Shown in pieces: positions 16,572 through 26,977 of a stretch of 64,000 bases of DNA. Source of the DNA: Nocardioides abyssi (GTDB taxonomy: Bacteria; Actinomycetota; Actinomycetes; Propionibacteriales; Nocardioidaceae). Within the stretch, counting starts at the first letter, position 1. Every line of letters starts with the position of its first letter. The position numbers and the translations under genes were made by a program. Under the pieces are notes generated by a model. It did no database searches. It was not told the origin of the DNA and saw only the letters and a program-made list of their open reading frames with translations. The stretch is from positions 620,001 to 684,000 of the forward strand of contig NZ_JAUHJR010000001.1 of NCBI RefSeq assembly GCF_030412915.1. The letters run 5' to 3'.

Positions 16572-17219
16572 GTGCCGGCCGAGACCTCCCAGACGCTGGA
16601 CCGGGGGCTCCGGCTGCTCGGTCTGCTCGCCACCGCTCCCGACGGGCTGACCGTGACCGAGGCCGCCGGCCGGCTCGACGTACCGCGCACGGTGGCGTAC
16701 CGCCTCGTCAGCACGCTCGAGCAGCACGCCCTGGTCCGCCGCGACGGCCGCGGTCGGCTGCACCTCGGGCTCGGCGTGCTGCACCTGGCCTCCGCCGTGC
16801 AGCCGGTGCTCCGCGACCTCGCCGCCCCCGTGCTGCGCTCGCTCGCCGAGGCCGTCGGCTGCACCGCGCACCTGACCGTCGCCGAGGGGGAGGAGGCGCT
16901 GGCGCTCGCCGTGGTCGAGCCGTCGTGGACCGACTTCCACGTCGGCTACCGGGTCGGCTCGCGCCACCCGCTCGGCCAGGGCGCCGCCGGCCGCGCGGTG
17001 CTGCTCGGCCGTGACCGCGACCCCCAACGGCCTGCCTGGTGCGCGACGTCCGGGGAGCTGCAAGCCGGCGCCCGCGGGCTCGCCGCCCCGGTGCTCGACG
17101 TCGACGGCATCGAGGCCAGCGTCGGCATCGTCACCCTCGGCGAGCTCGACGTCGCCGCGGTCGGCCCGCGGGTCGTCGACGCCGCCCGCGAGGTGGCGGA
17201 GCGGCTGCGGACGGCCTAG
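16572..17219 (+). CDS. IclR-family transcriptional regulator
   Basis: 215-aa regulator. The N-terminal winged helix (TLDRGLRLLGLLATAPDGLTV, then RLDVPRTVAYRLVSTLEQHALV, ~residues 5-55) is followed by an effector domain (~75-215) with GRAVLLGRD and ARGLAAPVLDVDGIEASVGIV, as in IclR. It is slightly shorter than usual (~250). GTG 16572 lies 6 bases after TAGGCT (16560-16565), so it is probably leaderless. No catabolic operon is adjacent, so the target is unknown. Confidence 0.9.
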   Translation: MPAETSQTLDRGLRLLGLLATAPDGLTVTEAAGRLDVPRTVAYRLVSTLEQHALVRRDGRGRLHLGLGVLHLASAVQPVLRDLAAPVLRSLAEAVGCTAHLTVAEGEEALALAVVEPSWTDFHVGYRVGSRHPLGQGAAGRAVLLGRDRDPQRPAWCATSGELQAGARGLAAPVLDVDGIEASVGIVTLGELDVAAVGPRVVDAAREVAERLRTA

Positions 17220-17290
17220 CCGTGAGATTCATCGGCCAGCCGATGAAGCTCACGGTGGGACGCTGAAGGTTCATCGGCCCACCGACAGCT

Positions 17291-19125
<1,835 letters not shown>

Positions 19126-19151
19126 GTCGGGGCGGGTCGGTTCCCGGGCGG

Positions 19152-19616
19152 TCAGCCCAGGTCGCCGACCAGCTCCGCCTCGGCCTCGGCCGGGGAGTCC
19201 GGGTCCAGCACGTCGCGGAGGACGGCGACGGCGGTGGCGACGTCCTCGCGGGAGTGGGGGGTGGCGGCGATCCGGGCGGCGACGGCCTGCCCGTGGGCGC
19301 GCCGGATGCGGGCCAGCTCGTCGCGCCCGGGGTCGGCGAGGGTCACCACGCTGGCGCGGGCGTCGTCCGGGTGCGGCTGCTTGTCCACCCAGCCGCGGCG
19401 GGCGGCCGCGGTCACGGCGGCCGACATGGTCGGCTGCGAGCAGCGGTCGAGGACGGCCAGCCGGCTCACGCCGAGCGGGCCGTGCTCGTCGAGGATCGAG
19501 AGCAGGCGCACGCCGGCGGGCAGGGCCACGGCGCGGCGTACGGCGCGGACCAGGCGGGCGGCGTGGACGACGAGGTCGCTGGCGAGCTCGAGGTCGGGAT
19601 CGGTGGGGCCGGGCAC
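19152..19616 (-). CDS. MarR-family transcriptional regulator
   Basis: 154-aa winged-helix repressor. The DNA-binding core is at ~35-100 (GVRLLSILDEHGPLGVSRLAVLDRCSQPTMSAAVTAAARRGWV, then a wing HPDDARASVVTLAD), with flanking dimer helices. A perfect 11-bp palindrome lies 10 bases upstream of the start, in the gap shared with the divergent DUF1697 gene, so autoregulation and control of that gene are likely. The ligand is unknown. Confidence 0.88.
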   Translation of the reverse strand: MPGPTDPDLELASDLVVHAARLVRAVRRAVALPAGVRLLSILDEHGPLGVSRLAVLDRCSQPTMSAAVTAAARRGWVDKQPHPDDARASVVTLADPGRDELARIRRAHGQAVAARIAATPHSREDVATAVAVLRDVLDPDSPAEAEAELVGDLG

Positions 19617-19625
19617 GTCGCACGA

Positions 19626-19650
19626 CGATACATAGGCAGCCTATGTATCG
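19626..19650. promoter_or_regulatory. perfect palindrome between marR and DUF1697 genes (operator)
   Basis: CGATACATAGG (19626-19636), 3-base spacer, and its exact complement (19640-19650). The AT-rich centre stands out from the GC-rich background and overlaps the likely promoter, as expected for a MarR operator. Confidence 0.75.
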
Positions 19651-19685
19651 CCACGTGACGTCGCGCACTGCGCCACGATGACCGG

Positions 19686-20213
19686 GTGCCGACGTACCTC
19701 GCCTTCCTCCGCGCCATCAACCTCGGCGCCAAGCGCAAGCTCCCCAAGGACGCGATCGTGGCCGCGGTCGAGGGGCTCGGCTGGACCGACGTGCGCACCC
19801 ACCTCAACACCGGCAACGTGCGCCTCGACTGTCCGCTGGGGTCGCGGCGGGAGGTCGAGGCGGCGCTCGAGGAGGCGTTCGGCGAGGCGGCCGGCTTCGA
19901 GGTGCCCACGATCGTGCTGACGCCGGCGGAGCTGCGCGAGGTGGCCGACCGCGCCGCGTCGTACGCGCACGCCGGCAAGCACTACGTCTCCTTCCTCAAG
20001 GAGGAGCCGTCGCCGGCGGCGGTGCGCGCGCTCGAGGAGCGCAGCACCGCCGAGGAGGTCGCGAAGGTCGGCGGCCGGGCCGTGCACCTGATGCTGGGGG
20101 AGAACTACCACCAGGCGCGGCTGACCAACGCCGTCGTCGAGAAGCACCTCGGCGTCGCGACCAACCGCAACCTCACCGTCGTCCGCACGCTGGTGGAGAG
20201 GTGGTGCTCGTGA
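19686..20213 (+). CDS. DUF1697 family protein
   Basis: 175-aa soluble protein starting PTYLAFLRAINLGAKRKLPKD, the hallmark of DUF1697, with VRTHLNTGNVRL and a later KHYVSFLKE segment. The biochemical role is not known. GTG 19686 lies 6 bases after CACGAT (19674-19679), compatible with a leaderless mRNA. The MarR-type palindrome 36 bases upstream suggests repression by the neighbouring regulator. Confidence 0.88.
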   Translation: MPTYLAFLRAINLGAKRKLPKDAIVAAVEGLGWTDVRTHLNTGNVRLDCPLGSRREVEAALEEAFGEAAGFEVPTIVLTPAELREVADRAASYAHAGKHYVSFLKEEPSPAAVRALEERSTAEEVAKVGGRAVHLMLGENYHQARLTNAVVEKHLGVATNRNLTVVRTLVERWCS

Positions 20214-20313
20214 GGATCGGATCCCCAAGGGTGACGCGGACCGTCGGCGACCTGGGGTAGAACGTCCCCGCCCCGGAACTCCCCGGGGCACGGACATCTC
20301 TCGGGAGACCCCC

Positions 20314-22161
20314 ATGACCCAGCCCGTCCCCTCGCGTCGCGCCGTCCTCACCGGGACCGCCGCGCTCGCCGCCGCGGGGTACGCCGCCCCTGCCGTCGCC
20401 GCCCCCGACACCCTCGACGCCGCCGCCCGCAAGGGCAAGCGCGTCACCGTGTCGGTCCTCGGCACCACCGACCTGCACGGCAACGTCTTCAACTGGGACT
20501 ACTTCAAGGACGCGGAGTTCGACAACGCGACCCAGGACGACATCGGCGTCGCGAAGGTCGCGACGCTCATCAAGGCCGCGCGCAAGCAGCTGCGCTCGAA
20601 GGGGCCGGTGCTCACCCTCGACGCCGGCGACACGCTGCAGGGGACGCCGCTGGCCTACTACTACGCGCGCGTCGAGCCGATCAGCCGCGAGGTCGTGCAC
20701 CCGATGGCCGCGGCGATGAACCTCGTCGGCTACGACGCCGCCGCGCTCGGCAACCACGAGTTCAACTACGGCATCGACCTGCTGCGCACGTTCGAGGACC
20801 AGGTGCGGTTCCCGCTGCTCGCGGCCAACGCCGTCGACCCGGCCACCAAGCGGCCGGTGTTCACGCCGTACGTCATCAAGACCTACAAGGTCGGCCGCGG
20901 CCGCACGCTCAAGGTCGGCGTGCTCGGCCTGACCAACCCCGGCATCGCGATCTGGGACAAGACCAACGTCGAGGGCCGGATGGAGTTCCCCGGCCTCGTC
21001 GAGCAGGCCCGCACGTTCGTGCCGGAGATGAAGCGCAAGGGCTGCGACCTGGTCGTCGTCGCCGCGCACTCCGGCGCCGACACGTCCTCGTCGTACGGCG
21101 ACGCGCTGCCCTACCCCGAGAACGCCGCCTCCCTGGTCGCCGAGCAGGTGCCTGGCGTCGACGCGATCCTGGTCGGCCACGCCCACAAGGAGATCGCCCA
21201 GCGCTTCGTCCGCAACAGGCGCACCGGCCAGCAGGTGCTGCTGTGCGAGCCGCTTTACTGGGGCATGCGCCTGGCCGTCATGGACCTCACCGTCCAGGAG
21301 GTCTACGGCCGCAACGGCAAGCAGAAGTGGGTGCTGGTCAACGCCGGCGCGCAGGTGCTGAACTCCAACACCGTCGCCGAGGACCCGAAGGTCGCCCGGG
21401 CGGTCCGCGCCCAGCACGAGACCGTCGTCGACTACGTCAACTCCGTGGTCGGCACCTCGGCCGTCGAGCTGCTCGGCGCCCGCGGCGTGGTCGAGGACGT
21501 GCCGATCATCGACTTCGTCCAGCACGTCCAGGGCGAGGCGGTGAAGGCCGGCCTGACCGGCGTCGACGCCGCGCTGCCGGTGCTCTCGATCGCCGCGCCG
21601 TTCAGCCGGACGGCGCGGTTCCCCGAGGGCGAGGTGACGATCCGCGACGTGGCCGGGCTCTACGTCTTCGACAACACGCTGCTGGGCGTGCGGATCACCG
21701 GCAAGCAGCTGCGGGACTACCTGGAGTTCTCCGCCCGCTACTTCAAGCAGGTCAGCGGCACCGGCCCGTTCACCGTCGCCGACCTGACCAACGCGGTGAC
21801 CCAGGCGGCGCCCAACGGCACCCCGGACTACAACTACGACGCGGTCGCCGGTCTCGACGCCCCGCTGACCTACGACATCGACGTGTCGAAGCCGGCCGGC
21901 TCGCGCATCGTCGACCTCGCCTACGACGGGACGCCGGTGGCCGACGACCAGCAGTTCGTGCTGGCGGTCAACAACTACCGCCAGTCCGGCGGCGGCGGCT
22001 TCCCGCACGTCCCCACCGCGCCGGTCGTCTACAACGAGCAGGACGAGATCCGGCAGCTGCTCATCGACTGGGTCGTGGACAACGGCACGATCGACCCCGC
22101 CGACTTCGCCTCCGTCGACTGGCGGCTGGTCTCCGGCGGTCAGCCGGTCACGATCAGCTGA
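20314..22161 (+). CDS. Tat-exported 5'-nucleotidase / 2',3'-cyclic phosphodiesterase family protein
   Basis: 615-aa metallophosphoesterase. A twin-arginine signal (SRRAVLTGTAALAAAGYAAPAVAA) directs export. The N-terminal calcineurin-like domain shows TTDLHGN, DAGDTLQGTP, GNHEFNYG, VVAAHSG and GHAHKE metal ligands. The C-terminal nucleotidase domain (~350-570) supplies substrate binding (RYFKQVSGT-like region, NNYRQSGGGGFP). It probably scavenges nucleoside and phosphate from external nucleotides. ATG 20314 follows CTCTCGGGAGAC. Its last codons overlap the end of the damaged MFS gene. Confidence 0.92.
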   Translation: MTQPVPSRRAVLTGTAALAAAGYAAPAVAAPDTLDAAARKGKRVTVSVLGTTDLHGNVFNWDYFKDAEFDNATQDDIGVAKVATLIKAARKQLRSKGPVLTLDAGDTLQGTPLAYYYARVEPISREVVHPMAAAMNLVGYDAAALGNHEFNYGIDLLRTFEDQVRFPLLAANAVDPATKRPVFTPYVIKTYKVGRGRTLKVGVLGLTNPGIAIWDKTNVEGRMEFPGLVEQARTFVPEMKRKGCDLVVVAAHSGADTSSSYGDALPYPENAASLVAEQVPGVDAILVGHAHKEIAQRFVRNRRTGQQVLLCEPLYWGMRLAVMDLTVQEVYGRNGKQKWVLVNAGAQVLNSNTVAEDPKVARAVRAQHETVVDYVNSVVGTSAVELLGARGVVEDVPIIDFVQHVQGEAVKAGLTGVDAALPVLSIAAPFSRTARFPEGEVTIRDVAGLYVFDNTLLGVRITGKQLRDYLEFSARYFKQVSGTGPFTVADLTNAVTQAAPNGTPDYNYDAVAGLDAPLTYDIDVSKPAGSRIVDLAYDGTPVADDQQFVLAVNNYRQSGGGGFPHVPTAPVVYNEQDEIRQLLIDWVVDNGTIDPADFASVDWRLVSGGQPVTIS

Positions 22162-23257
22162 GGGTCGACCCCTCGCCGAGCATGTCGTAGGAGTAGGCGC
22201 GCGAGAGCATCTCCTCGGGCACGTTCTCCTGCATCGCCAGGTTCCACCCGAGGCCGAAGACCTCCACCCCCATGCCGGCGACGACGGCGGCGAGCATGAT
22301 CGGCAGCGTCTGCGGCACCAGGCCCATGACCAGGATCGGCAGCCCGAAGAACGCCACGCCGACCATCCCGACCAGCAGCGGCCGCTGGAGCGTGACGCGC
22401 ATCAGCACCAACGTCATCACCAGCCGGCCGACGGCCTGCGCGGAGACGATCAGGCCCCAGCCGTGCTCGCCGATCGCGCTGTCCTTGGCCAGCACCGGCC
22501 CGAGCGTGGTGAACGCCCCCTCGTGGATGCCGTTGGTGACCGAGAAGACCAGCACGACCACCCACAGCCAGGTGGTCGTGCGGAAGAACGTCCAGCCCTC
22601 GCGGAGCTCGCCGAGCACCGACGGCTCCGCGCCGGAGCGGGCGCGGGCGGGGATGCGCACCGGGAGCAGCACCGCGGCGGCCACCAGCCAGGCCGCGGCG
22701 TCGACCGCCAGCGCCCAGCCGGGGCCGACGGTGACGACCAGCCCCGCCGAGACCGTCGGCCCGAGGATCAGCAGCGCGCTGCGGGTCATCGACACCAGCA
22801 CGTTGGCGGCCTGGAGCTGCTCGCGCGGCACCAGCTGCGGGACGAGGCCCGAGAGGGCGGGCAGGTTCATCGCGGAGACCGTGCCGTTGACCGCGGAGAG
22901 CACCACGAAGTGCCACAGCTCGGCCCGGCCGGTGAGCAGCAGGGCGGCCAGCAGGCCCTGGCTGAGGCCGGAGGCGACGTTCGCGCCCTGGATCACCAGC
23001 GTCCGGCCGACCCGGTCGGCGATCACGCCGCCGGCGAGCATGAAGGCGACCATCGGGATCGAGTGGGCCGCGAGCACCAGCCCGAGGTCGCCGGGGGAGT
23101 CGCTGACCTCCAGCACCGCGAAGGCCAGCGCGATCGGGGCCATCGTCGTGCCGGCCAGGTTGACCAGCCGGGAGAGGAAGTACTACCGGAAGTTCGGCTC
23201 CCGCAGCGGTGCCAGCGCGCCGTGCCTGCCCACCAGGTTGTCCCGGTTCGTGCTCAC
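22154..23257 (-). pseudogene. MFS exporter (EntS-like), broken by in-frame TAG and loss of 3' end
   Basis: Reading from GTG 23257 (overlapping the arsR stop as GTGA) gives STNRDNLVGRHGALAPLREPNFR, then an in-frame TAG (23185-23183), then YFLSRLVNLAGTTMAPIALAFAVL in the same frame. The position is normally Trp (TGG) in this family, so a single change explains the stop. About ten membrane helices follow with good MFS text (GGVIADRVGR). The protein then ends abruptly at SYDMLGEGSTLS, where the nucleotidase gene begins to overlap; full-length relatives go on for another ~50 residues. Translation might restart at ATG 23143 to give a 329-aa truncated product, but function is doubtful. Confidence 0.75.
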
Positions 23258-23751
23258 GGCTCCATCCCGAACGCCGCGATGGTGAGCGCGACCTTGCGCG
23301 TGCCCTCGCTGCGCGGCGGGCGCGCCTCCTCGTGCACCAGCTCGGCCGCCCGCTGGACGAGCGCCATCGCCTCGGCCCAGGCCTCCTCGCCGACCCACAG
23401 CTCGGCGTCGCAGAGCTGGGCCCGGTCTCTCGTGCGGGTCTCCCAGCGGCGTACCAGCTCCTGGCTCATCGCCCGCACCTCCACGTCGCGCGGGGCGCCG
23501 CCGGGCTCCAGGCCCTCGCGCCACGGGTGCCGGTAGCGCTTGGCCGTGCCACCGCGCACCCGCTCCTCCCCGGCCACGACCACCTCGCCGGCCCGGGCCA
23601 GCACGCGCAGGTGGTACGACGCGTTCGCGTGCGTGATGTCCAGCTCGCGCGCCACCTCGGCAGCGCTCAGCTCCGCCCCCGTCAGCAGCGACAGCATCCG
23701 CAGCCGCAGGGGGTGCGCGGTCGCCCGCAGCGCCTGCACCGGCTCGTCCAT
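23254..23751 (-). CDS. ArsR-like winged-helix transcriptional regulator
   Basis: 165-aa regulator. The ArsR-type helix-turn-helix is at residues ~5-75 (VQALRATAHPLRLRMLSLLTG, ELSAAEVARELDITHANASYHLRVLARAGEV), with a longer C-terminal helical part. ATG 23751 is preferred because GGGAGGT lies just upstream. The stop overlaps the GTG of the MFS gene, an arrangement usual for ArsR-MFS efflux operons. Candidate operator: AGACTC/GAGTCT (23764-23781), just before the start. Confidence 0.85.
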   Translation of the reverse strand: MDEPVQALRATAHPLRLRMLSLLTGAELSAAEVARELDITHANASYHLRVLARAGEVVVAGEERVRGGTAKRYRHPWREGLEPGGAPRDVEVRAMSQELVRRWETRTRDRAQLCDAELWVGEEAWAEAMALVQRAAELVHEEARPPRSEGTRKVALTIAAFGMEP

Positions 23752-23849
23752 CCGACCTCCCAAAGACTCGTTGGGGAGTCTGCTCCTGGTCGGTCGCCAC
23801 CGTCAAGGGGTTGTTGGGGGGTTCGACTGGGTCCGGCCGTCTCCAGGCA

Positions 23850-23919
23850 TGTAACGCGACGTTCGCCACGGTGTAGGCACGCTGCAGCGTGCCTACACAG
23901 CAGGGAACGTCGCGTTACA
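23850..23919. repeat. nested double palindrome (15-bp outer arms, 28-bp inner palindrome)
   Basis: Outer arms TGTAACGCGACGTTC (23850-23864) and its complement (23905-23919) enclose a perfect 28-bp palindrome centred at 23884/23885 (half-site GTGTAGGCACGCTG). It lies between the end of the enoyl-CoA hydratase gene and the arsR promoter. It may terminate transcription from the former. Confidence 0.8.
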
Positions 23920-23953
23920 AGTGCTGCGACGGCCCGCGATCGGCGCCGGGGGG

Positions 23954-24778
23954 CTACTCGCCGCGGAAGACGGGCGGGCGGCGCTCGGCGAAGGCGACGA
24001 CACCCTCGACGACGTCGGCGGTGCGCAGGAGCACCGACTGGCCGGACTTCTCGCGCTCGAGGGAGGCGTCGAGCTGCGTCAGGGTGGCGGCGTTGACGGC
24101 CTTCTTGCTGGCGGCGAGCGCGAGCGGGGGACCGGCAGCGAGGCGGGCGACGAGCGCGTCGACGTCCGCGGTGAACGTCTCGTCCGGGGCGAGGTGGCTG
24201 ACCAGCCCGACGTCGTACGCCGTGCGGGCCGGCAGCGGCTCGGCGAGCAGCGCCATCCGCATCGCGCGGGCCCGGCCGATCGCGGCGGCGACGGTCGCGG
24301 ACGCCCCGCCGTCGACCATCAGCCCGACGTTGGCGAAGGGCAGCAGGAACGACGCCGACTCGGCCGCGACGACCAGGTCGCAGGCCAGCGCGGCCGAGCA
24401 GCTGACGCCGGCAGCGACGCCGTTGACCGCGGCGACGACGGGCTTGTCGCAGGAGGTGATCGCGCGGATCCACCGGTTGGCGGTGTCCGTCGAGGTCTCG
24501 TCGATCGTGTACGTGCCCGAGATGTCCGCGCCGGTGCTGAACGCCCGACCGGTGCCGGCCAGCACCACGACCCGGACGTCGTCGCGGGCGGTGGCCCGCT
24601 CGATCTCGGCCGCCATCAGGGCGGGCATGTACGGGGTGAGCGCGTTGAGGGCCCGCGGCCGGTCCATCGTCAGCCGCAGCACCCCGTCGTTGAGCTCGAC
24701 GTGCACCTCGGGCGAACCGGGAACCCCGGTTGCCCCGTTTGCCCCGGCGGTCTCGGCGTTCTCAGGCAACCTCGACAC
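23954..24778 (-). CDS. enoyl-CoA hydratase/isomerase family protein
   Basis: 274-aa crotonase-fold enzyme. The substrate-binding motifs are TMDRPRALNALT (~37-48), GAGRAFSTGADI-like text (GTGRAFSTGADIS, oxyanion hole) and AAVNGVAAGVSCSAALACDLVVAAESA (~118-142). FANVGLMVDGGAS lacks the usual catalytic Glu pattern of hydratases, so isomerase or another crotonase activity is possible. GTG 24778 overlaps the pncA 3' end by 17 bases. The first ~20 residues are poorly conserved, so a slightly later start is possible. Confidence 0.87.
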   Translation of the reverse strand: MSRLPENAETAGANGATGVPGSPEVHVELNDGVLRLTMDRPRALNALTPYMPALMAAEIERATARDDVRVVVLAGTGRAFSTGADISGTYTIDETSTDTANRWIRAITSCDKPVVAAVNGVAAGVSCSAALACDLVVAAESASFLLPFANVGLMVDGGASATVAAAIGRARAMRMALLAEPLPARTAYDVGLVSHLAPDETFTADVDALVARLAAGPPLALAASKKAVNAATLTQLDASLEREKSGQSVLLRTADVVEGVVAFAERRPPVFRGE

Positions 24779-25319
24779 CCGCCTCGCGCAGCTCGACGAG
24801 CGCGGCCTCGGTGGTGGCGGGGGCGACGCCCGCGCACAGGTCGAGCAGCACCCGCGTGGCGAAGCCGGCCGCGGCAGCGTCCAGCGCGGTCGCCCGCACG
24901 CAGTGGTCGGTGGCGATCCCGCACACGTCGACCTCGGTCACCCCGCGGGCGCGCAGCCAGTCGGCGAGCGCCGAGCCGTCCTCGGCGGCCCCCTCGAAGC
25001 CGGAGTACGCCGCCGCGTGCTCGCCCTTGCGGAAGACCGCCTCGAACGGCGCGGGGTCCAGCTCGGGGTGGAAGTCCTCCCCGGCGGTGCCGACCTCGCA
25101 GTGCTTGGGCCAGGAGTGCACGAAGTCGGGGTCGTCGGACCAGTGGTCACCGGGGTCTCGGTGGTGGTCCTTGGTCGCCACCACGTGCGCCCAGTCCGCG
25201 GCGCGCTCGCGCAGCACCGCGGTGACGTCGCGGGCGACCTGCGCCCCGCCGGTCACGGGCAGCGAGCCGCCCTCGCAGAAGTCGTTCTGGACGTCGACGA
25301 CGACGAGTGCGCGAGCCAT
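24762..25319 (-). CDS. pncA: nicotinamidase
   Basis: 185-aa isochorismatase-fold amidase converting nicotinamide to nicotinate for NAD salvage. The catalytic triad appears as Asp9 (VVVDVQNDF), Lys98 (FRKGEH) and Cys140 (GIATDHCV). Metal-binding residues include the TKDHHRDPGDHW stretch. ATG 25319 is 7 bases from TAGCCT (25327-25332), suggesting a leaderless mRNA. The next gene upstream, pncB, uses the product nicotinate, so the two form a salvage pair. Confidence 0.92.
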   Translation of the reverse strand: MARALVVVDVQNDFCEGGSLPVTGGAQVARDVTAVLRERAADWAHVVATKDHHRDPGDHWSDDPDFVHSWPKHCEVGTAGEDFHPELDPAPFEAVFRKGEHAAAYSGFEGAAEDGSALADWLRARGVTEVDVCGIATDHCVRATALDAAAAGFATRVLLDLCAGVAPATTEAALVELREAGVEVA

Positions 25320-25349
25320 GGGCCCGAGGCTAGCCGCCCCTCGCCGCGC

Positions 25350-26633
25350 TCACTCGAGGCGGATCGTCGGGATGACCGGCTCGCCCCGCGACATCTGCTG
25401 GGCGGCCAGCGGCAGCTCCCCGCGCGAGCGCAGGTGCCGGTCCCGCGCGGCCTCGAGCGGCTCGCGGCCGACGACCTCGCCGGCGCGCACGAGCGGCACG
25501 AGCAGCTCGCGGTCGTCGCCGTCGTTGTCGGGCACCCGCCCGGTGCCGACCACCTCCGCCTCGGCCGTGCCGCGGCGGTCGAGCCGGCGCAGGGCGTACT
25601 TGCGGCCGCCGTACGACGCCTTGTCCGCGCTCTTCTTCGCCACCGGCACCATCGCGCCGCCCGCGCCCTCGCGGGCCACGAGCTTGTAGACGAATCCGCT
25701 GGTCGGGTGGCCCGAGCCGGTCACCAGCTGGGTGCCGACGCCGTAGCCGTCGACCGGCGCCGCGGCGAGCGCCGCGATGGCGTACTCGTCCAGGTCGCTC
25801 GTCACGATGATCCGGGTGCCGGTCGCGCCGAGCGCGTCGAGCTGGTCGCGCACCTCCTGCGCCAGCGAGCCGAGGTCGCCGGAGTCCAGCCGCACCGCTC
25901 CCAGCCCGGTGCCGGCGACCTCGACCCCGGCGCGCACCGCCTCGGCGATGTCGTAGGTGTCGACCAGCAGCGTCGTGCCAGTGCCGAGCGAGGCGACCTG
26001 CGCGCGGAACGCGTCGGTCTCGGTGTCGTGCAGCAGCGTGAAGCTGTGCGCCGACGTGCCCGACGTCGGCACGGCGTACCGCTGGCGGGCCGCGAGGTTG
26101 GAGGTCCCCGCGAAGCCCGCGACGTACGCCGCCCGCGCGGCCGCCACGGCCGCCTCCTCGTGCGTGCGGCGCGAGCCCATCTCCACGCACGGCCGCTCGC
26201 AGGAGACCATCGTCATCCGCGAGGCCGCCGAGGCGATCGCCGAGTCGTGGTTGTAGATCGACAGCAGCACCGTCTCCAGCAGCACCGCCTCGGCGAAGGT
26301 CGACTCGACCACCACCAGCGGGGAGTGCGGGAAGTAGACCTCGCCCTCGGGGTAGCCCCAGACGTCGCCGGAGAAGCGGTACGACGCCAGCCACGCGCGC
26401 GTCGGCTCGTCGACCACGTCCTCGAGGACCGCCAGCACGTCGTCGTCGAAGCGGAACGACTCGATCGCGTCCAGCGCCCGGCCGACACCGGCCACGACGC
26501 CGTACCGCCGGCCCTCCGGCAGCCGCCGGGGGAACAGCTCGAAGACCGACCGGCGGCCGGCGGTCCCGGCGGCCAGCGCGGCCTGGAGCATCGTCAGCTC
26601 GTAGTGGTCGGTGAGCAGCGCGGTGGAGGTCAC
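25350..26633 (-). CDS. pncB: nicotinate phosphoribosyltransferase
   Basis: 427-aa enzyme joining nicotinate to PRPP to give nicotinate mononucleotide. Typical motifs: TALLTDHYELTMLQAAL at the N-terminus, EMGSRRTHEEAAVAAARAAYVAGFAGTSN in the middle, and VDTYDIAEAV, RLDSGDLGSLAQEVR and TSDLDEYAI in the barrel. GTG 26633 starts exactly at the conserved N-terminus; no RBS is visible, so leaderless translation is likely. The position next to clpS matches mycobacterial pncB1. Confidence 0.94.
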   Translation of the reverse strand: MTSTALLTDHYELTMLQAALAAGTAGRRSVFELFPRRLPEGRRYGVVAGVGRALDAIESFRFDDDVLAVLEDVVDEPTRAWLASYRFSGDVWGYPEGEVYFPHSPLVVVESTFAEAVLLETVLLSIYNHDSAIASAASRMTMVSCERPCVEMGSRRTHEEAAVAAARAAYVAGFAGTSNLAARQRYAVPTSGTSAHSFTLLHDTETDAFRAQVASLGTGTTLLVDTYDIAEAVRAGVEVAGTGLGAVRLDSGDLGSLAQEVRDQLDALGATGTRIIVTSDLDEYAIAALAAAPVDGYGVGTQLVTGSGHPTSGFVYKLVAREGAGGAMVPVAKKSADKASYGGRKYALRRLDRRGTAEAEVVGTGRVPDNDGDDRELLVPLVRAGEVVGREPLEAARDRHLRSRGELPLAAQQMSRGEPVIPTIRLE

Positions 26634-26673
26634 GGGGACAAGAGTGCCCACAACGCTGTGACACCATGGGGAG

Positions 26674-26970
26674 GTGTCCGCCGCCAGCCCTGTCGAGGTC
26701 GAGCCGACCACCACACCCGACGAGATCACGTTCCTGTCCAAGCCGTGGGTGACCATCGTCTGGAACGACCCGGTGAACCTGATGTCCTACGTCACCTACG
26801 TCTTCCAGAAGTACTTCGGCTACGACAAGCGCAAGGCCGAGAAGCTGATGATGGAGGTCCACGAGGACGGCAAGTCCGTCGTCAGCTCGGGGACCCGCGA
26901 GGAGATGGAGCGCGACGTGCAGGCGATGCACGAGTACGGCCTCTGGGCGACCATGGACCGCTCCGAGTGA
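26674..26970 (+). CDS. clpS: ATP-dependent Clp protease adaptor ClpS
   Basis: 98-aa adaptor that hands N-degron substrates to the Clp unfoldase. The conserved core is present: [21 protein letters not shown] (N-degron pocket), [24 protein letters not shown], and [19 protein letters not shown] 26674 lies 6 bases after CACCAT (26662-26667). It is divergent from pncB and followed by DUF2017 after 7 bases, the usual actinobacterial order. Confidence 0.96.
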   Translation: MSAASPVEVEPTTTPDEITFLSKPWVTIVWNDPVNLMSYVTYVFQKYFGYDKRKAEKLMMEVHEDGKSVVSSGTREEMERDVQAMHEYGLWATMDRSE

Positions 26971-26977
26971 GCGCCCG

